DNA of 57,975 bases, from contig UQHT01000016.1 in assembly GCA_900540875.1 (NCBI GenBank), forward strand, positions 1 to 57,975, given 5' to 3'. Both the position numbers and the translations under genes were made by a program. Below the pieces are notes generated by a model. That model searched no databases. It was not told the DNA's origin and worked only from the letters and a program-made list of their open reading frames with translations. Every line of letters starts with the position of its first letter. Position 1 is the first letter of the stretch. The DNA comes from an uncultured Collinsella sp. Lineage in GTDB: Bacteria > Actinomycetota > Coriobacteriia > Coriobacteriales > Coriobacteriaceae. Shown here in pieces: positions 1 to 7,248 of the stretch.

Positions 1-43
1 AGCTGCGGAAACGCGGGGTCCGTTCAGGCTGTTGCGTTGAGAT

Positions 44-106
44 TGAAAATCAACCCATATCGCGCCGGTTGCACCAACATATATGCGCCATGTGCACCAA
101 CGCGTT
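44..106. repeat. IS21 left end with GCACCAAC repeats
   Basis: Two GCACCAAC copies (about 71-78 and 92-99) lie in the left terminus. They are inverted relative to the three GTTGGTGC copies at the right end. Such repeated blocks are the expected binding sites of the IstA transposase. Confidence 0.6.
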
Positions 107-133
107 TTCACCGGTTTCGGCGCGCCCGCCGAC

Positions 134-910
134 TCATTCCTCCCTCTTCTTCTCCGCGGGCAGGTCCTTAAGCCTGTAGGACCTGCCCGTGATCTTTATC
201 ATGCTGCAGTGGTGGCAGACCCTGTCGGCGATGGCGCTCGCCGCGACCTCGTCGCCGAACACCTTGGCCCAGCCCCCGATGCCCACGTTGGTGGTGATGA
301 TGGTGGACCGCTGCTCGTACCGGGTGCTGACCAGCTGGAACAGCAGGTCGGCGCCGCCCTCGTCGATGTTCAGGTAGCCCAGCTCGTCGATTATCAGCAG
401 CTTCGAGTGGGCGTAGTACTTGAGCCTCTTCTTCAGGATCCCCCTGGACTGGGCGTCCCTCAGGTCGTCGACCAGGCGCGCGCAGTCCATGAACCGCACC
501 TCCCTCCCGGCCCTCACCGCCTCGACGCCCAACGCGATCGCCAGGTGCGTCTTGCCGACCCCCGGGCTGCCCACGAGCAGGACGTTCTCGGCGCGATCGA
601 CGAACCGCAGGGTCGCCAGCTCCTCGACCTTCGGCCTCGGCACCGAGGGCTGGAACGACCAGTCGAAGTCCGCCAGGGACTTGACGTACGGGAAGCCCGA
701 TGACCTGAGCCTCTGCCTCAGGATACGCTGCTCCCTCGACCTCACCTCGGCGGAGGTCATCTCCGCCAGCGCCGACACGAACTCCATGTCGCCCTCCGAA
801 ACCATCCTCATGTAGTCGGGCAGCGATGCCGCCATCTGGTCCAGTTTCAGGGTGGCCAGGTTTCGCTGCGCCCTGACGTAGGGGCTCGCCTCCGCGATCG
901 CGCTATCCAT
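134..910 (-). CDS. istB: IS21 helper ATPase IstB
   Basis: This is a 258-residue AAA+ ATPase of the IstB/DnaC type, which remodels target DNA and activates the IstA transposase. The Walker A motif GSPGVGKT lies at residues 114-121 and the Walker B LLIIDELGYL at about 171-180, the spacing of the family. The start chosen (MDSAIAEASPYVRAQ) lies 8 bases inside the end of istA, the usual overlapping arrangement for translational coupling. A longer upstream in-frame start would run deep into istA and is not credible. The gene is intact and the length is normal for IstB. Confidence 0.93.
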   Translation of the reverse strand: MDSAIAEASPYVRAQRNLATLKLDQMAASLPDYMRMVSEGDMEFVSALAEMTSAEVRSREQRILRQRLRSSGFPYVKSLADFDWSFQPSVPRPKVEELATLRFVDRAENVLLVGSPGVGKTHLAIALGVEAVRAGREVRFMDCARLVDDLRDAQSRGILKKRLKYYAHSKLLIIDELGYLNIDEGGADLLFQLVSTRYEQRSTIITTNVGIGGWAKVFGDEVAASAIADRVCHHCSMIKITGRSYRLKDLPAEKKREE

Positions 911-2144
911 CGACTTCCCCCATTTCCTCCAGGAGCCTGAGGTTCTCCATGGCCGCCTCCCTGATGTCCGCGTCCGCGTAGCGGGATTTCCCCTCCAGCG
1001 CCTCCATGTAGTGCTCGTCTGTATAATTGAACCTGCCGGTGCCCTGCGACGCATCGTGGACGGCGACGAGCTCTCCGGCGACGGTGACCCTGATCTGCCC
1101 GCCCGGCATGGTGATCACCCTGGCCTTCTTCCCGATGCACCTGCGGGGCACGGACCACTCCCTGCCCGCGGCCCTGACCAGCATGGTCGGGGGCACCGTC
1201 TGGGTCCTGACGTCCCCGGCCATCTGCTCCAGCAGCGCCATGTTGCCCACCGGCCGCAGGTGCTCCTTCTCCCTCATGAACAGGACCGCCGGCGGCAGCC
1301 CCGTGGTCTCGTTCGGCTCCGCGTTGGACCTGGCCTCTATGTGGGCGATTATGCCGATGAGGTCGTCCTCGTCCTCGAAGTCGCCGTCGTAGACGGAGAG
1401 CCTGCCCAGGAAGCGGTTCGCGCTCTCGTCCTTGCCCTTCGTCTCCGGCGAGCCGGGCTTGCAGAGGTGCAGCTCGAACCCCGCCTCCCTGGCGAACCGC
1501 AGCACCCGCGGGCTCTTGACGCGCCTGCGCCCCTCGAAGCCGACTATCGCCGACATGTTGTCGGTGAGCCACTCCTCGGCGATGCCCCCGTAGAACGATA
1601 TCGCGGAGATCCAGCATGCGAGCAGGTCGTCCCTGGTCCTTCCCCTCGTGTAGACGAACCTGTGCATCCTGGAGTACCCCAGGGTGGCGGAGAAGACGTT
1701 GAACTCGAACACCTCGCCGTGCCTGCTCACCATGCGCAGGTCCTCCTTCCAGTCGAACTGCAGCTGGCGGCCCATCGGGGTCTCGTATCGGGGATGGGCA
1801 TCCTGCTCGGCCCCTCCGTCGAAGCGCACGTCTTGCTTGCGGCAGTAGTGCGTGAAGGCGTTGTAGCCGGGCAGGGACGGCCCCTTGCACCGATGCAGCA
1901 GGTACTCGTGCACCGCCTTCTTGGTGGCGCCGGGCATCGCGGCCTTCTGCGCGATCAGGTCGCCGTGCTTGTCGAAGCCGCTGGGGCGCCTGCACCTCCC
2001 GTCGTCGACATCCCCTCCCTCGTTCCAATACCGTGAGACGGTGTGGCGATCGAGGCCGTATCGCCTTCCGATCTCGCTGAAGTTGGGCTTCAGCCCGAGC
2101 TGCCTGTACATGTTCAGCTCGCCCATGATGTTCCTCTCTTCCAA
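903..2144 (-). CDS. istA: IS21 transposase IstA
   Basis: A 413-residue DDE transposase. An N-terminal helix-turn-helix (residues about 20-42, NFSEIGRRYGLDRHTVSRYW) precedes an rve-type integrase core with candidate catalytic residues D131 (FDWKED), D195 (LTDNM) and E240 (KGKDES). The C-terminal part resembles the Mu-transposase-like domain of IstA. It is translated just ahead of istB with an 8-base overlap. No frameshift is visible, so the element looks potentially active. Confidence 0.93.
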   Translation of the reverse strand: MEERNIMGELNMYRQLGLKPNFSEIGRRYGLDRHTVSRYWNEGGDVDDGRCRRPSGFDKHGDLIAQKAAMPGATKKAVHEYLLHRCKGPSLPGYNAFTHYCRKQDVRFDGGAEQDAHPRYETPMGRQLQFDWKEDLRMVSRHGEVFEFNVFSATLGYSRMHRFVYTRGRTRDDLLACWISAISFYGGIAEEWLTDNMSAIVGFEGRRRVKSPRVLRFAREAGFELHLCKPGSPETKGKDESANRFLGRLSVYDGDFEDEDDLIGIIAHIEARSNAEPNETTGLPPAVLFMREKEHLRPVGNMALLEQMAGDVRTQTVPPTMLVRAAGREWSVPRRCIGKKARVITMPGGQIRVTVAGELVAVHDASQGTGRFNYTDEHYMEALEGKSRYADADIREAAMENLRLLEEMGEVDG

Positions 2145-2214
2145 TCCCGCTCCTTCCCGCCAGACAGATATCGAGGCGGGAAGAGCATATTCCCATTGGT
2201 CAAATCGGCAGAAA

Positions 2215-2322
2215 TACGTTGGTGCGATCGGTGCAACTGCGTTGGTGCGATCGGTGCAACTGCGTTGGTGCGATTGGCGCTGTATGTTGGCATAACTGGC
2301 GGGATTTATATTGGCATTAACA
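2215..2322. repeat. IS21 right end with three tandem GTTGGTGCGAT repeats
   Basis: The right terminus contains near-perfect tandem copies of a 23-base unit beginning GTTGGTGCGATCGGTGCAAC (from about 2219, 2242 and 2265), then the outer end running to about 2322. These are inverted with respect to the left end and are probably the multiple transposase-binding sites of an IS21 element. The stretch also separates istA from the hsdR remnant. Confidence 0.6.
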
Positions 2323-2947
2323 CCTCGCCGTGCGCGACGAGATGCGCGACCGGGAGCGCTCCGAGAAGGAGTCCATCGCCGAGGACCTCGTCTTCGAGAT
2401 GGAGCTCGTGCGCCAGGTGGAGATCAACATCGACTACATCCTGATGCTCGTCGAGCAGCGCCACGGCGACCACGTGAAGGACAGGGAGATCGCCGCGCGG
2501 ATCATGTCCTCGGTGGCGGCGTCGCCCGAGCTGCGCGACAAGTCCGAGCTCATCGAGCGGTTCCTCGAGATCGCCGGCTTCGGGGAGGCGGACGCCCAGT
2601 TCGACATCGACCCGGCCGCGCCCGAGTCCGAGCGCCACGACGCCGTCGAGCGCAACTGGCGCAAGTTCGTGGCCGACTCCATGGAGGACGAGATATCCGG
2701 CATCATCGAGGCCGAGAGGCTGAAGGCCGAGCCGACGCGCGACCTCATGCACGAGGCGTTCGAGGTCGGCGGCGTGCCGCAGGAGGGCACCGCCGTGACG
2801 AGGGTCATGCCGCCCGGCTCGCGCTTCGGCGCGAAGGCCGAGGCGAGGGACAGACAACGCCACCGCGTGGCCGACCTGCTGTCCGGGTTCTACCGCAAGT
2901 ACCGAAGCCTGACGGCCCACTACCCAATCGAGCTTCCCGAGGATTAG
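2323..2947 (+). pseudogene. hsdR: 3' remnant of type I restriction subunit R (hsdR)
   Basis: The reading frame runs straight out of the IS21 end. It encodes about 205 residues matching the C-terminal helical domain of HsdR (EDLVFEMELVRQVEINID, then DYILMLVEQ, then the SELIERF region). The ATPase/translocase and nuclease domains, some 800 residues in a normal HsdR, are missing. The upstream part is not recognisable in the 43 bases left of the element. A GTG at 2330 could serve as a start, but the product would lack all catalytic motifs. I read it as a broken gene cut by the IS21 element or by an associated deletion. No hsdM or hsdS is present in the window. Confidence 0.8.
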
Positions 2948-2959
2948 AAAGACAGCATG

Positions 2960-3001
2960 TAGGCCCTAATGATTCGCATTATCTCGAATCATTAGGGCCT
3001 A
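2960..3001. terminator. Perfect 17-bp hairpin after hsdR remnant
   Basis: TAGGCCCTAATGATTCG (2960-2976) pairs perfectly with 2985-3001 around an 8-base loop. There is no strong T-run on either side. It lies between the convergent hsdR remnant and sortase gene, so it may end transcription in both directions. Confidence 0.6.
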
Positions 3002-3053
3002 TTCCTGAGTTCAAGAAATCATGACTATATTCTAGGAAGGACATCTGCCTTAA

Positions 3054-3749
3054 TCAAAATGCTCTCCTGCAAACTAAAACGCTGCGGTATCGATCACCGC
3101 CAATCGCGGAAGAGCATGTCACCAAAGTGATAACAGAGTCGGACCCAGCGGAATCTGACTTCGCGCTAGCGTGCTCGGACAAAGAATTAAGCCAGGCCTT
3201 GAAGTCTGGCTCTCCAGCAAAGTCAAATCGTAGAAGCAAATCAAATTTTTTAGGCACTCTCAAGCCGAACAACGGCCTATAGCGAGTGGTATTGCCATTT
3301 GCGTTCGTGAATGTCACGGCTCCAATATTTGCAAAACAATCCGTCCGATAACAATTCTGGAGCTCGGTAAAGCCAAGGTTTCCATATCCCATGTTATGGG
3401 CGTACACGAGCATATTCGTACTTGATGGCGATGAGCCTTCAGCTAAAAACGGACACTCGGAGAATGACGGCAAGCGATCGAAACCGTGATTGAGGTAGAG
3501 CCCGTTAAGGTCACCCTGGCGGCATGAGACAACGGGCGTTGAGATCGAGGTCCTTTCGACCGTAAGCCAACCGGCATAGTCCGGGTTCTCATCTTTTAGA
3601 GACGCGCCGCCGTCTGCTTGCGCTTTCTGCTCAGCCGCATTTGCGACATGTTGCGAGCTCCTGCTTGATGCGACTGCACCAACGGCACAGACAATATGGA
3701 CGCAAGGGCTTTTTCCTTCCAAAAAAACAGGGTTAGAAATTGACCTCAT
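3054..3749 (-). CDS. Class B-like sortase, atypical N-terminus
   Basis: A 231-residue sortase transpeptidase, which would cleave a sorting motif and attach a surface protein to the wall or a pilus. Visible are the substrate-groove segment NPDYAGWLTVERTSISTPVV (about 55-74), the catalytic histidine H118 in VYAHNM, the active cysteine C212 in LVTCSS and the arginine R222 in DRYRSVLV. The Cys-to-Arg spacing of 10 matches SrtB. The N-terminus is odd: only a weak hydrophobic stretch (about 17-28) stands where a membrane anchor is expected. The only in-frame ATG lies inside a 15-bp palindrome with no clear ribosome site, and a run of seven A bases (3721-3727) follows. The 5' end may be damaged, phase-variable or started elsewhere. 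The upstream region is split by an IS1595-type element. Confidence 0.75.
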   Translation of the reverse strand: MRSISNPVFLEGKSPCVHIVCAVGAVASSRSSQHVANAAEQKAQADGGASLKDENPDYAGWLTVERTSISTPVVSCRQGDLNGLYLNHGFDRLPSFSECPFLAEGSSPSSTNMLVYAHNMGYGNLGFTELQNCYRTDCFANIGAVTFTNANGNTTRYRPLFGLRVPKKFDLLLRFDFAGEPDFKAWLNSLSEHASAKSDSAGSDSVITLVTCSSAIGGDRYRSVLVCRRAF

Positions 3750-3788
3750 GTCAATTTCTAACCCTAGAAAGGATTGGCTTCATGTCAA
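3730..3788. repeat. Palindrome array, left part (2 units)
   Basis: Unit 1 core is TTGACCTCATGTCAA (3740-3754), embedded in a longer perfect inverted repeat (3730-3744 with 3750-3764, 15-bp arms, 5-base loop). Unit 2 is TTGGCTTCATGTCAA (3774-3788). Further units continue beyond the IS1595-type element at 5260-5374. They look like operator sites for a dimeric DNA-binding protein. Confidence 0.7.
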
Positions 3789-3795
3789 TAAAAAT
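3788..3795. repeat. Target-site duplication, left copy (ATAAAAAT)
   Basis: The 8 bases ATAAAAAT directly precede the left inverted repeat of the IS1595-type element and recur exactly at 5253-5260 after the right inverted repeat. Eight bases is the family's usual duplication length. Confidence 0.9.
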
Positions 3796-3854
3796 GGCTC
3801 TGTTAGACCAAATTTGACACGATCGGCTGTTCGTCGAACCGGAAAATAATCGGG

Positions 3855-4070
3855 CTATCCCCGCCCATCGCGGTCCCCGCCCTCCCCGTCAGCCTTCCCC
3901 GAAGATCCCAGCCTGACGTCGAAGGGCAGGCCGCCCTCGCGGATCACCGCCCTGAGGAATATGTTCATGGCGCCCGACATGGAGAGCCCGAGCTCGTCGA
4001 GCACGGCCACGGCCTCCCTTTTGACCTCGGGATCGATTCTTATCGTGGTGGCCGGGACGTTCGATGTCAT
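3855..4070 (-). CDS. RelB/DinJ-family antitoxin carried by the IS
   Basis: A 71-residue ribbon-helix-helix protein. The N-terminal motif ATTIRIDPEVKREAVAVLDE and then LGLSMSGAMNIFLRAVIREG are the signature of RelB/DinJ antitoxins, which bind DNA as dimers and neutralise RelE/YafQ-type toxins. The C-terminal tail is short, charged and glycine-rich. Its ATG overlaps the transposase stop in an ATGA (4067-4070), so it is translationally coupled. No toxin gene follows before the element ends 59 bases later. It could act as a repressor of the element, as a counter to chromosomal RelE-type toxins, or as a stray cargo gene. Confidence 0.85.
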   Translation of the reverse strand: MTSNVPATTIRIDPEVKREAVAVLDELGLSMSGAMNIFLRAVIREGGLPFDVRLGSSGKADGEGGDRDGRG

Positions 4071-5173
4071 TGCCGCTCCTTCCGCGGTCGCTGCTCCGTG
4101 GCCACCATTTTAGTTCGCTGGGCCGCCCGCCCGTCCCAGTAGTCCATGAGGGGAGGCTCGAGGCCGAACATGCCGCGGACGCGGGTCGAGCAGGAGCCGT
4201 TGGCGAGCTGGCGGGCGACCGTGGACTCCGCCGCGCGCGAACCTGCCGCTATGAAGGTGCGGCACCAGCGGAACCAGTCGAGGTAGGCGGCGAGGTGCTT
4301 GGTGGACACGCCCTTGAAGCGTGCCATGAACGATTCGAGGAGCGAATGGACGGTGTTGATGCGGTTGATGGTGCCCTCCGAGCGGTCCTTGGGGCCGTAG
4401 GATTCATGCGAGGCGACCTTCAGGTCGCGCAGCACGTCGATGTATGCGGCCGCCTTGTCCGTGGCGACGACCGCGCCCGCGCCGATGCGGTCGCGAAGGG
4501 CCTCCGCCGCGCGCTTGCGCGAGACGACGCCGCGCCCCGAGACCTCGAAGAAGGTGGCATTTGTGTCGCTGATGCCCGTCATGACGCAGATCTGCTCGCG
4601 GGAGAGGCCGCGCTTGTGAACCTGTTTGCCGCGGTGGCGAGCCTTTCTCGGCAGGGTGAAGGAGCCCCTTGAATGATTGCCCTTGAAGGACTCGGGGAAG
4701 TACGTCTCGTCGAGTTCGCAGGCCTGCCCCTGCCCCACATGGAACGTGGGCGAGTATTCCTTCAGGCACTCGATGAGCCTGTGGCGCATGGTGTAGGCGG
4801 TCTTGAGGCAGACGCCGCAGCGGCCGGCGCACTCGCGGAGAGGGAGCATGAGGACGAAGCATTCGGCATAGGCCATCCAGGTTTCGCGGGGCAGCTTGCT
4901 CGTGCCGAGGATTCGGTCGGTGGAGCCTGAAAACGTCCTGCCGCAGTCGCGGCAGAGGTAGCGCTGCTCGCCGTTCCTGGACTTGCCCTTCTTGACGATA
5001 GCGACCGAACCGCAACGTGGGCAACGCTCTACCTCATAGCCATCTCCCGCCGCATCGTCGAACATGGCGGCGCGGACGACGTCCCCGACCAGCTCGACGG
5101 CTTTACGGCGCTCGGTCCTGCTGAGCTTCGCCAGGCTCTTCTTGAGGGTGATGACCAGGTCGTCTGCATCCAT
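4067..5173 (-). CDS. IS1595/ISXO2-like transposase
   Basis: A 368-residue transposase. An N-terminal zinc ribbon (CPRC at 51-54, CRDC at 74-77) precedes the ISXO2-like catalytic core. Candidate acidic residues are D155 (CELDETYF) and D239 (VATDKAA). At the third position the sequence reads NRINTVHSLLESFM: H276 sits where a Glu often stands, with E280 four residues on. I cannot tell which serves; DDN/DDH-like variants are known in this family. The start is supported by an AAGGAG five bases before ATG at 5173. No frameshift is visible. Confidence 0.9.
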   Translation of the reverse strand: MDADDLVITLKKSLAKLSRTERRKAVELVGDVVRAAMFDDAAGDGYEVERCPRCGSVAIVKKGKSRNGEQRYLCRDCGRTFSGSTDRILGTSKLPRETWMAYAECFVLMLPLRECAGRCGVCLKTAYTMRHRLIECLKEYSPTFHVGQGQACELDETYFPESFKGNHSRGSFTLPRKARHRGKQVHKRGLSREQICVMTGISDTNATFFEVSGRGVVSRKRAAEALRDRIGAGAVVATDKAAAYIDVLRDLKVASHESYGPKDRSEGTINRINTVHSLLESFMARFKGVSTKHLAAYLDWFRWCRTFIAAGSRAAESTVARQLANGSCSTRVRGMFGLEPPLMDYWDGRAAQRTKMVATEQRPRKERQ

Positions 5174-5259
5174 GGGCGCTCCTTCGACGTTAATTGAAGG
5201 GTACCGCCTCGCGGTGACATCGTTTTTATGTCAACCTTGGTCTAACAGAGCCATAAAAA

Positions 5260-5374
5260 TTGACTTCATGTCAATTTCGGTTGACCTCATGTCAATTTAA
5301 ACCCACCCTCAAAAGGGGGCATCCAATTCCGCATATCCGCAGGTAAACAAGTTGCAAAATTGACATGAAGTCAA
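5260..5374. repeat. Palindrome array, right part (3 units)
   Basis: Unit 3 is TTGACTTCATGTCAA (5260-5274), unit 4 TTGACCTCATGTCAA (5281-5295) and unit 5, in opposite orientation, TTGACATGAAGTCAA (5360-5374). Removing the IS and one duplication restores exact 21-base spacing between units 2, 3 and 4, two helical turns. This supports cooperative protein binding on one DNA face. Confidence 0.75.
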
Positions 5375-5730
5375 TTCCCCTTTTATATAGATATATAAGT
5401 TATAGAAATAGGTGTGGGCTGCCGAATCGTCATGAAGCCCGCCCCACCACAGAGCCACTCGGTTGACCCTTCAATCCGCGCTCGAAGCTCGCGTTCAACG
5501 CCCTTCCAACAGCCTGGAGCTAGGCATGGAGCCCCTACGGCTATCGAAAGCGCGCAGAACGCTCGCACTCGCTCGGGCCGTCCCCTGCCCCCTCGGACGG
5601 ATGGACGGACGCATCAACAATGATCCATCCGTCCGACCATCGGGACGCTATACCCCTCTACAGACAGCCCAGAATTATGGAATCCACGTGATTTGAGGGG
5701 TACCGTTTTGGGTACTCGTGGGGTACACAA

Positions 5731-5763
5731 AGAAAAAGGTCAGAGACAACACCGTCTCTGACC
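5731..5763 (-). terminator. Terminator of tRNA-Lys
   Basis: On the minus strand a perfect 10-bp stem (5738-5747 with 5754-5763, loop of 6) is followed by TTTTT, just beyond the tRNA 3' end. It is a classic intrinsic terminator. Confidence 0.85.
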
Positions 5764-5774
5764 TGCGAAAACTA

Positions 5775-5850
5775 TGGTGGGCCGTCAGGGGTTCGAACCC
5801 TGGACCTTGGGATTAAAAGTCCCCTGCTCTGCCAGCTGAGCTAACGGCCC
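5775..5850 (-). tRNA. tRNA-Lys (UUU)
   Basis: The minus strand folds as a full cloverleaf. The acceptor GGGCCGT pairs with ACGGCCC, the anticodon loop is CTTTTAA (anticodon TTT), the T-arm is CCAGGGTTCGAACCCCTG, and CCA is encoded (5775-5777). Its 3' end faces the accessory island, the usual side for tyrosine-recombinase integration. Confidence 0.96.
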
Positions 5851-5859
5851 GCGGGTGGC

Positions 5860-5888
5860 ATTGTACCACGGTCTGGGACTATTCCCAA
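5860..5888 (-). promoter_or_regulatory. Promoter of tRNA-Lys
   Basis: On the minus strand TTGGGA (5883-5888) and TACAAT (5860-5865) are separated by 17 bases, placing the start a few bases before the tRNA. The promoter overlaps the last codons of the aminopeptidase gene. Confidence 0.65.
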
Positions 5889-7159
5889 CTCCATTGGCCG
5901 TTCTGGAAAATCACAACTTCACGTCCATCAGGCGTAATGCCCGTAATATCGATGTCGTCCGTGCCGATCATAAAATCGACGTGCGTGCTCGAGACGTTAA
6001 CGCCATGCTCCAGGAGCTCCTCCTTGGACATGTCGTACCCATCCTCGATACATTCGGGGAAACCGACACCTAGCGCGAGATGGCAGCTAGCGTTCTCGTC
6101 ATAGAGCGTGTCATAGAACAGAACGCCGCTTTCGCGAATCGGCGTATTCTTGGAGATAAGCGCGACCTCACCCAGATGAGCGGCGCCTTCATCGGTGTCA
6201 ATAATGCTCGCAAGCGTCGCCTTGCCCACACGAGCATCGTAGTCCACTACGCGGCCACCCTCGAACTTAATCCAAAAATCGTCAACCTTGTTACCGTGGT
6301 GAATGAGCGGCATAGCCGAATACACGATACCGTCGGCACGCATACGATCAGGCGAGGTGAAGACCTCCTCGGTGGGAATGTTGGGGAAGAAGGGGTGCCC
6401 ATCGGGCGTCTTGCCTTTGCCGCCGGCCCACTCATGGCCCTTCGTCATACCAATCGTCAGATCAGTTCCGTTCGAAGCGGTGTAATGCAGGCAGTCAAAA
6501 CGATTGTCGTTCAGGAAGCGCAAATTCTTTTCGAACGCCGCGTCATGAAGCTCCCAGTCGCTCTCCGGGTCCTGGCCATCGGCGCGGGCGGTGTGCAGAA
6601 TCGCATTCCACAACTTATAGATTGCAACCTCATCGGCGTCTCCCGGGAACACCTCGCGCGCCCAAGCCACGACTGGAGCGCCGGCGATACACCACGGGTT
6701 GATGTTGTAATCCAGTCCACGGCGAAAGACCTTGCACTGCGTATTCCTTGCCTTGGAAGCCGCGGCTGGCTTGGCGGGATCGATACCCTTGAGAGCTGCA
6801 GGGTCCGCGCCCTCGATAAAGATAAAGCAGGCGCCATCTTGGGCCAAGGAATCCAGCTGCAGGCGCTTCCACTCGGGCGTCTGCTCAAAATAGTTTTTCT
6901 CGACATGCTCGTACGCGAGCCTCGTCACGGCATCATCGGCCCAAATGACCGTCACGTGGCCAGCGCCGGCGGCATAAGCCTCCGCGACCACCACGCGGGC
7001 AAAGGACGCGCACTCGACCGGAGACTGAACGACAACCTCCTGGCCGGGCTTGACGTTTACGCCCTTGCGGACAACCAGGCGCGCATAGTTTTTAATCTTG
7101 GGCTCCAGGGCCTTCATGCCCTCCAGAGCTTCTTCGACCGTCAGGGCAGCTCGAATCAT
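5879..7159 (-). CDS. M29 family aminopeptidase
   Basis: A cytoplasmic metallo-aminopeptidase of family M29 (AmpS/aminopeptidase T type), which removes N-terminal residues from peptides using a two-metal site. Expected ligands are visible in order: Glu in PTEEVFTSP, Glu in AHLGEVALI, His in NASCHLALG, and His and Asp in STHVDFMIGTDD. An ATG lies at 7171, but GGAG precedes a second ATG at 7159 (MIRAALTVEE) by six bases, so I take 7159 (426 residues, normal for the family). It is transcribed alone toward the tRNA. The tRNA-Lys promoter overlaps its 3' end. Confidence 0.92.
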   Translation of the reverse strand: MIRAALTVEEALEGMKALEPKIKNYARLVVRKGVNVKPGQEVVVQSPVECASFARVVVAEAYAAGAGHVTVIWADDAVTRLAYEHVEKNYFEQTPEWKRLQLDSLAQDGACFIFIEGADPAALKGIDPAKPAAASKARNTQCKVFRRGLDYNINPWCIAGAPVVAWAREVFPGDADEVAIYKLWNAILHTARADGQDPESDWELHDAAFEKNLRFLNDNRFDCLHYTASNGTDLTIGMTKGHEWAGGKGKTPDGHPFFPNIPTEEVFTSPDRMRADGIVYSAMPLIHHGNKVDDFWIKFEGGRVVDYDARVGKATLASIIDTDEGAAHLGEVALISKNTPIRESGVLFYDTLYDENASCHLALGVGFPECIEDGYDMSKEELLEHGVNVSSTHVDFMIGTDDIDITGITPDGREVVIFQNGQWSWE

Positions 7160-7185
7160 ATGCCACTCCATCTATCTATAGGACA

Positions 7186-7218
7186 ATAAAAAGGCGCGCC
7201 GCAAAAACGACGCGCCTT
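7186..7218 (-). terminator. Terminator after the purC-linked membrane gene
   Basis: On the minus strand AAGGCGCG (7211-7218) pairs with 7191-7198 and is followed by a T-run (7188-7192 complement). It ends the transcript of the 7249-7824 gene before the aminopeptidase gene. Confidence 0.75.
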
Positions 7219-7248
7219 ATATCTTAGCGATAAGTATGTATGCAAACG

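Larger units (their letters stand above)
44..2322 (-). mobile_element. IS21-family insertion sequence (istA-istB)
   Basis: The element carries istA and istB on the minus strand between related inverted ends. Reading inward, the left end starts TGAAAATCAACCCATA near 44 and the right end (reverse complement) starts TGTTAATGCCAATATA at 2322. The two then align through a shared core of the form cgCC(a/g)GTT...CCAAC, followed by further GCACCAACG repeats. TG...CA termini and multiple internal end repeats are typical of IS21. No target duplication is visible: the 43 bases to the left do not match the right flank. One end may therefore be misplaced, or the insertion was followed by a deletion. Coordinates of the tips are inferred from this alignment. 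Confidence 0.75.
3796..5252 (-). mobile_element. IS1595-family element with antitoxin passenger
   Basis: A complete 1457-base element. Its terminal inverted repeats are 24 bases with two mismatches: GGCTCTGTTAGACCAA plus ATTTGACA on the left, and the same 16 bases plus GGTTGACA on the right in reverse complement. It is bounded by a perfect 8-bp target duplication. It holds one transposase gene and, downstream on the same strand, a RelB/DinJ-like gene. It inserted inside the palindrome array upstream of the sortase gene. The intact ends and duplication point to a recent insertion. Confidence 0.93.
5253..5774. other. Non-coding stretch between IS1595 element and tRNA-Lys
   Basis: I see no convincing gene in these 520 bases. 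They hold the right target duplication (5253-5260), three palindrome units, an AT-rich segment near 5378-5405, an inverted repeat with 13-base arms (TCGGACGGATGGA at 5593-5605 with 5624-5636) and the tRNA-Lys terminator. Adjacent GGGGTAC repeats (about 5696-5726) lie beside the tRNA 3' end, where an integrated element's arm sites or att remnants would be expected. No integrase gene is present. Confidence 0.6.

Noticed and set aside
83..703. Long open frame opposite istB on the plus strand
   Set aside because: It is antisense to a well-supported IstB gene, has a Pro/Val/Leu/Arg-rich composition typical of GC-rich antisense frames, and shows no domain.
3855..4070. Complete toxin-antitoxin pair in the IS1595-type element
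   Set aside because: No RelE/YafQ-like frame occurs beside the antitoxin before the element ends, so only an antitoxin is called.
5383..5696. Small overlapping frames between the IS1595-type element and tRNA-Lys
   Set aside because: Frames on both strands overlap one another, lack ribosome sites and domains, and lie over palindromes; treated as non-coding.
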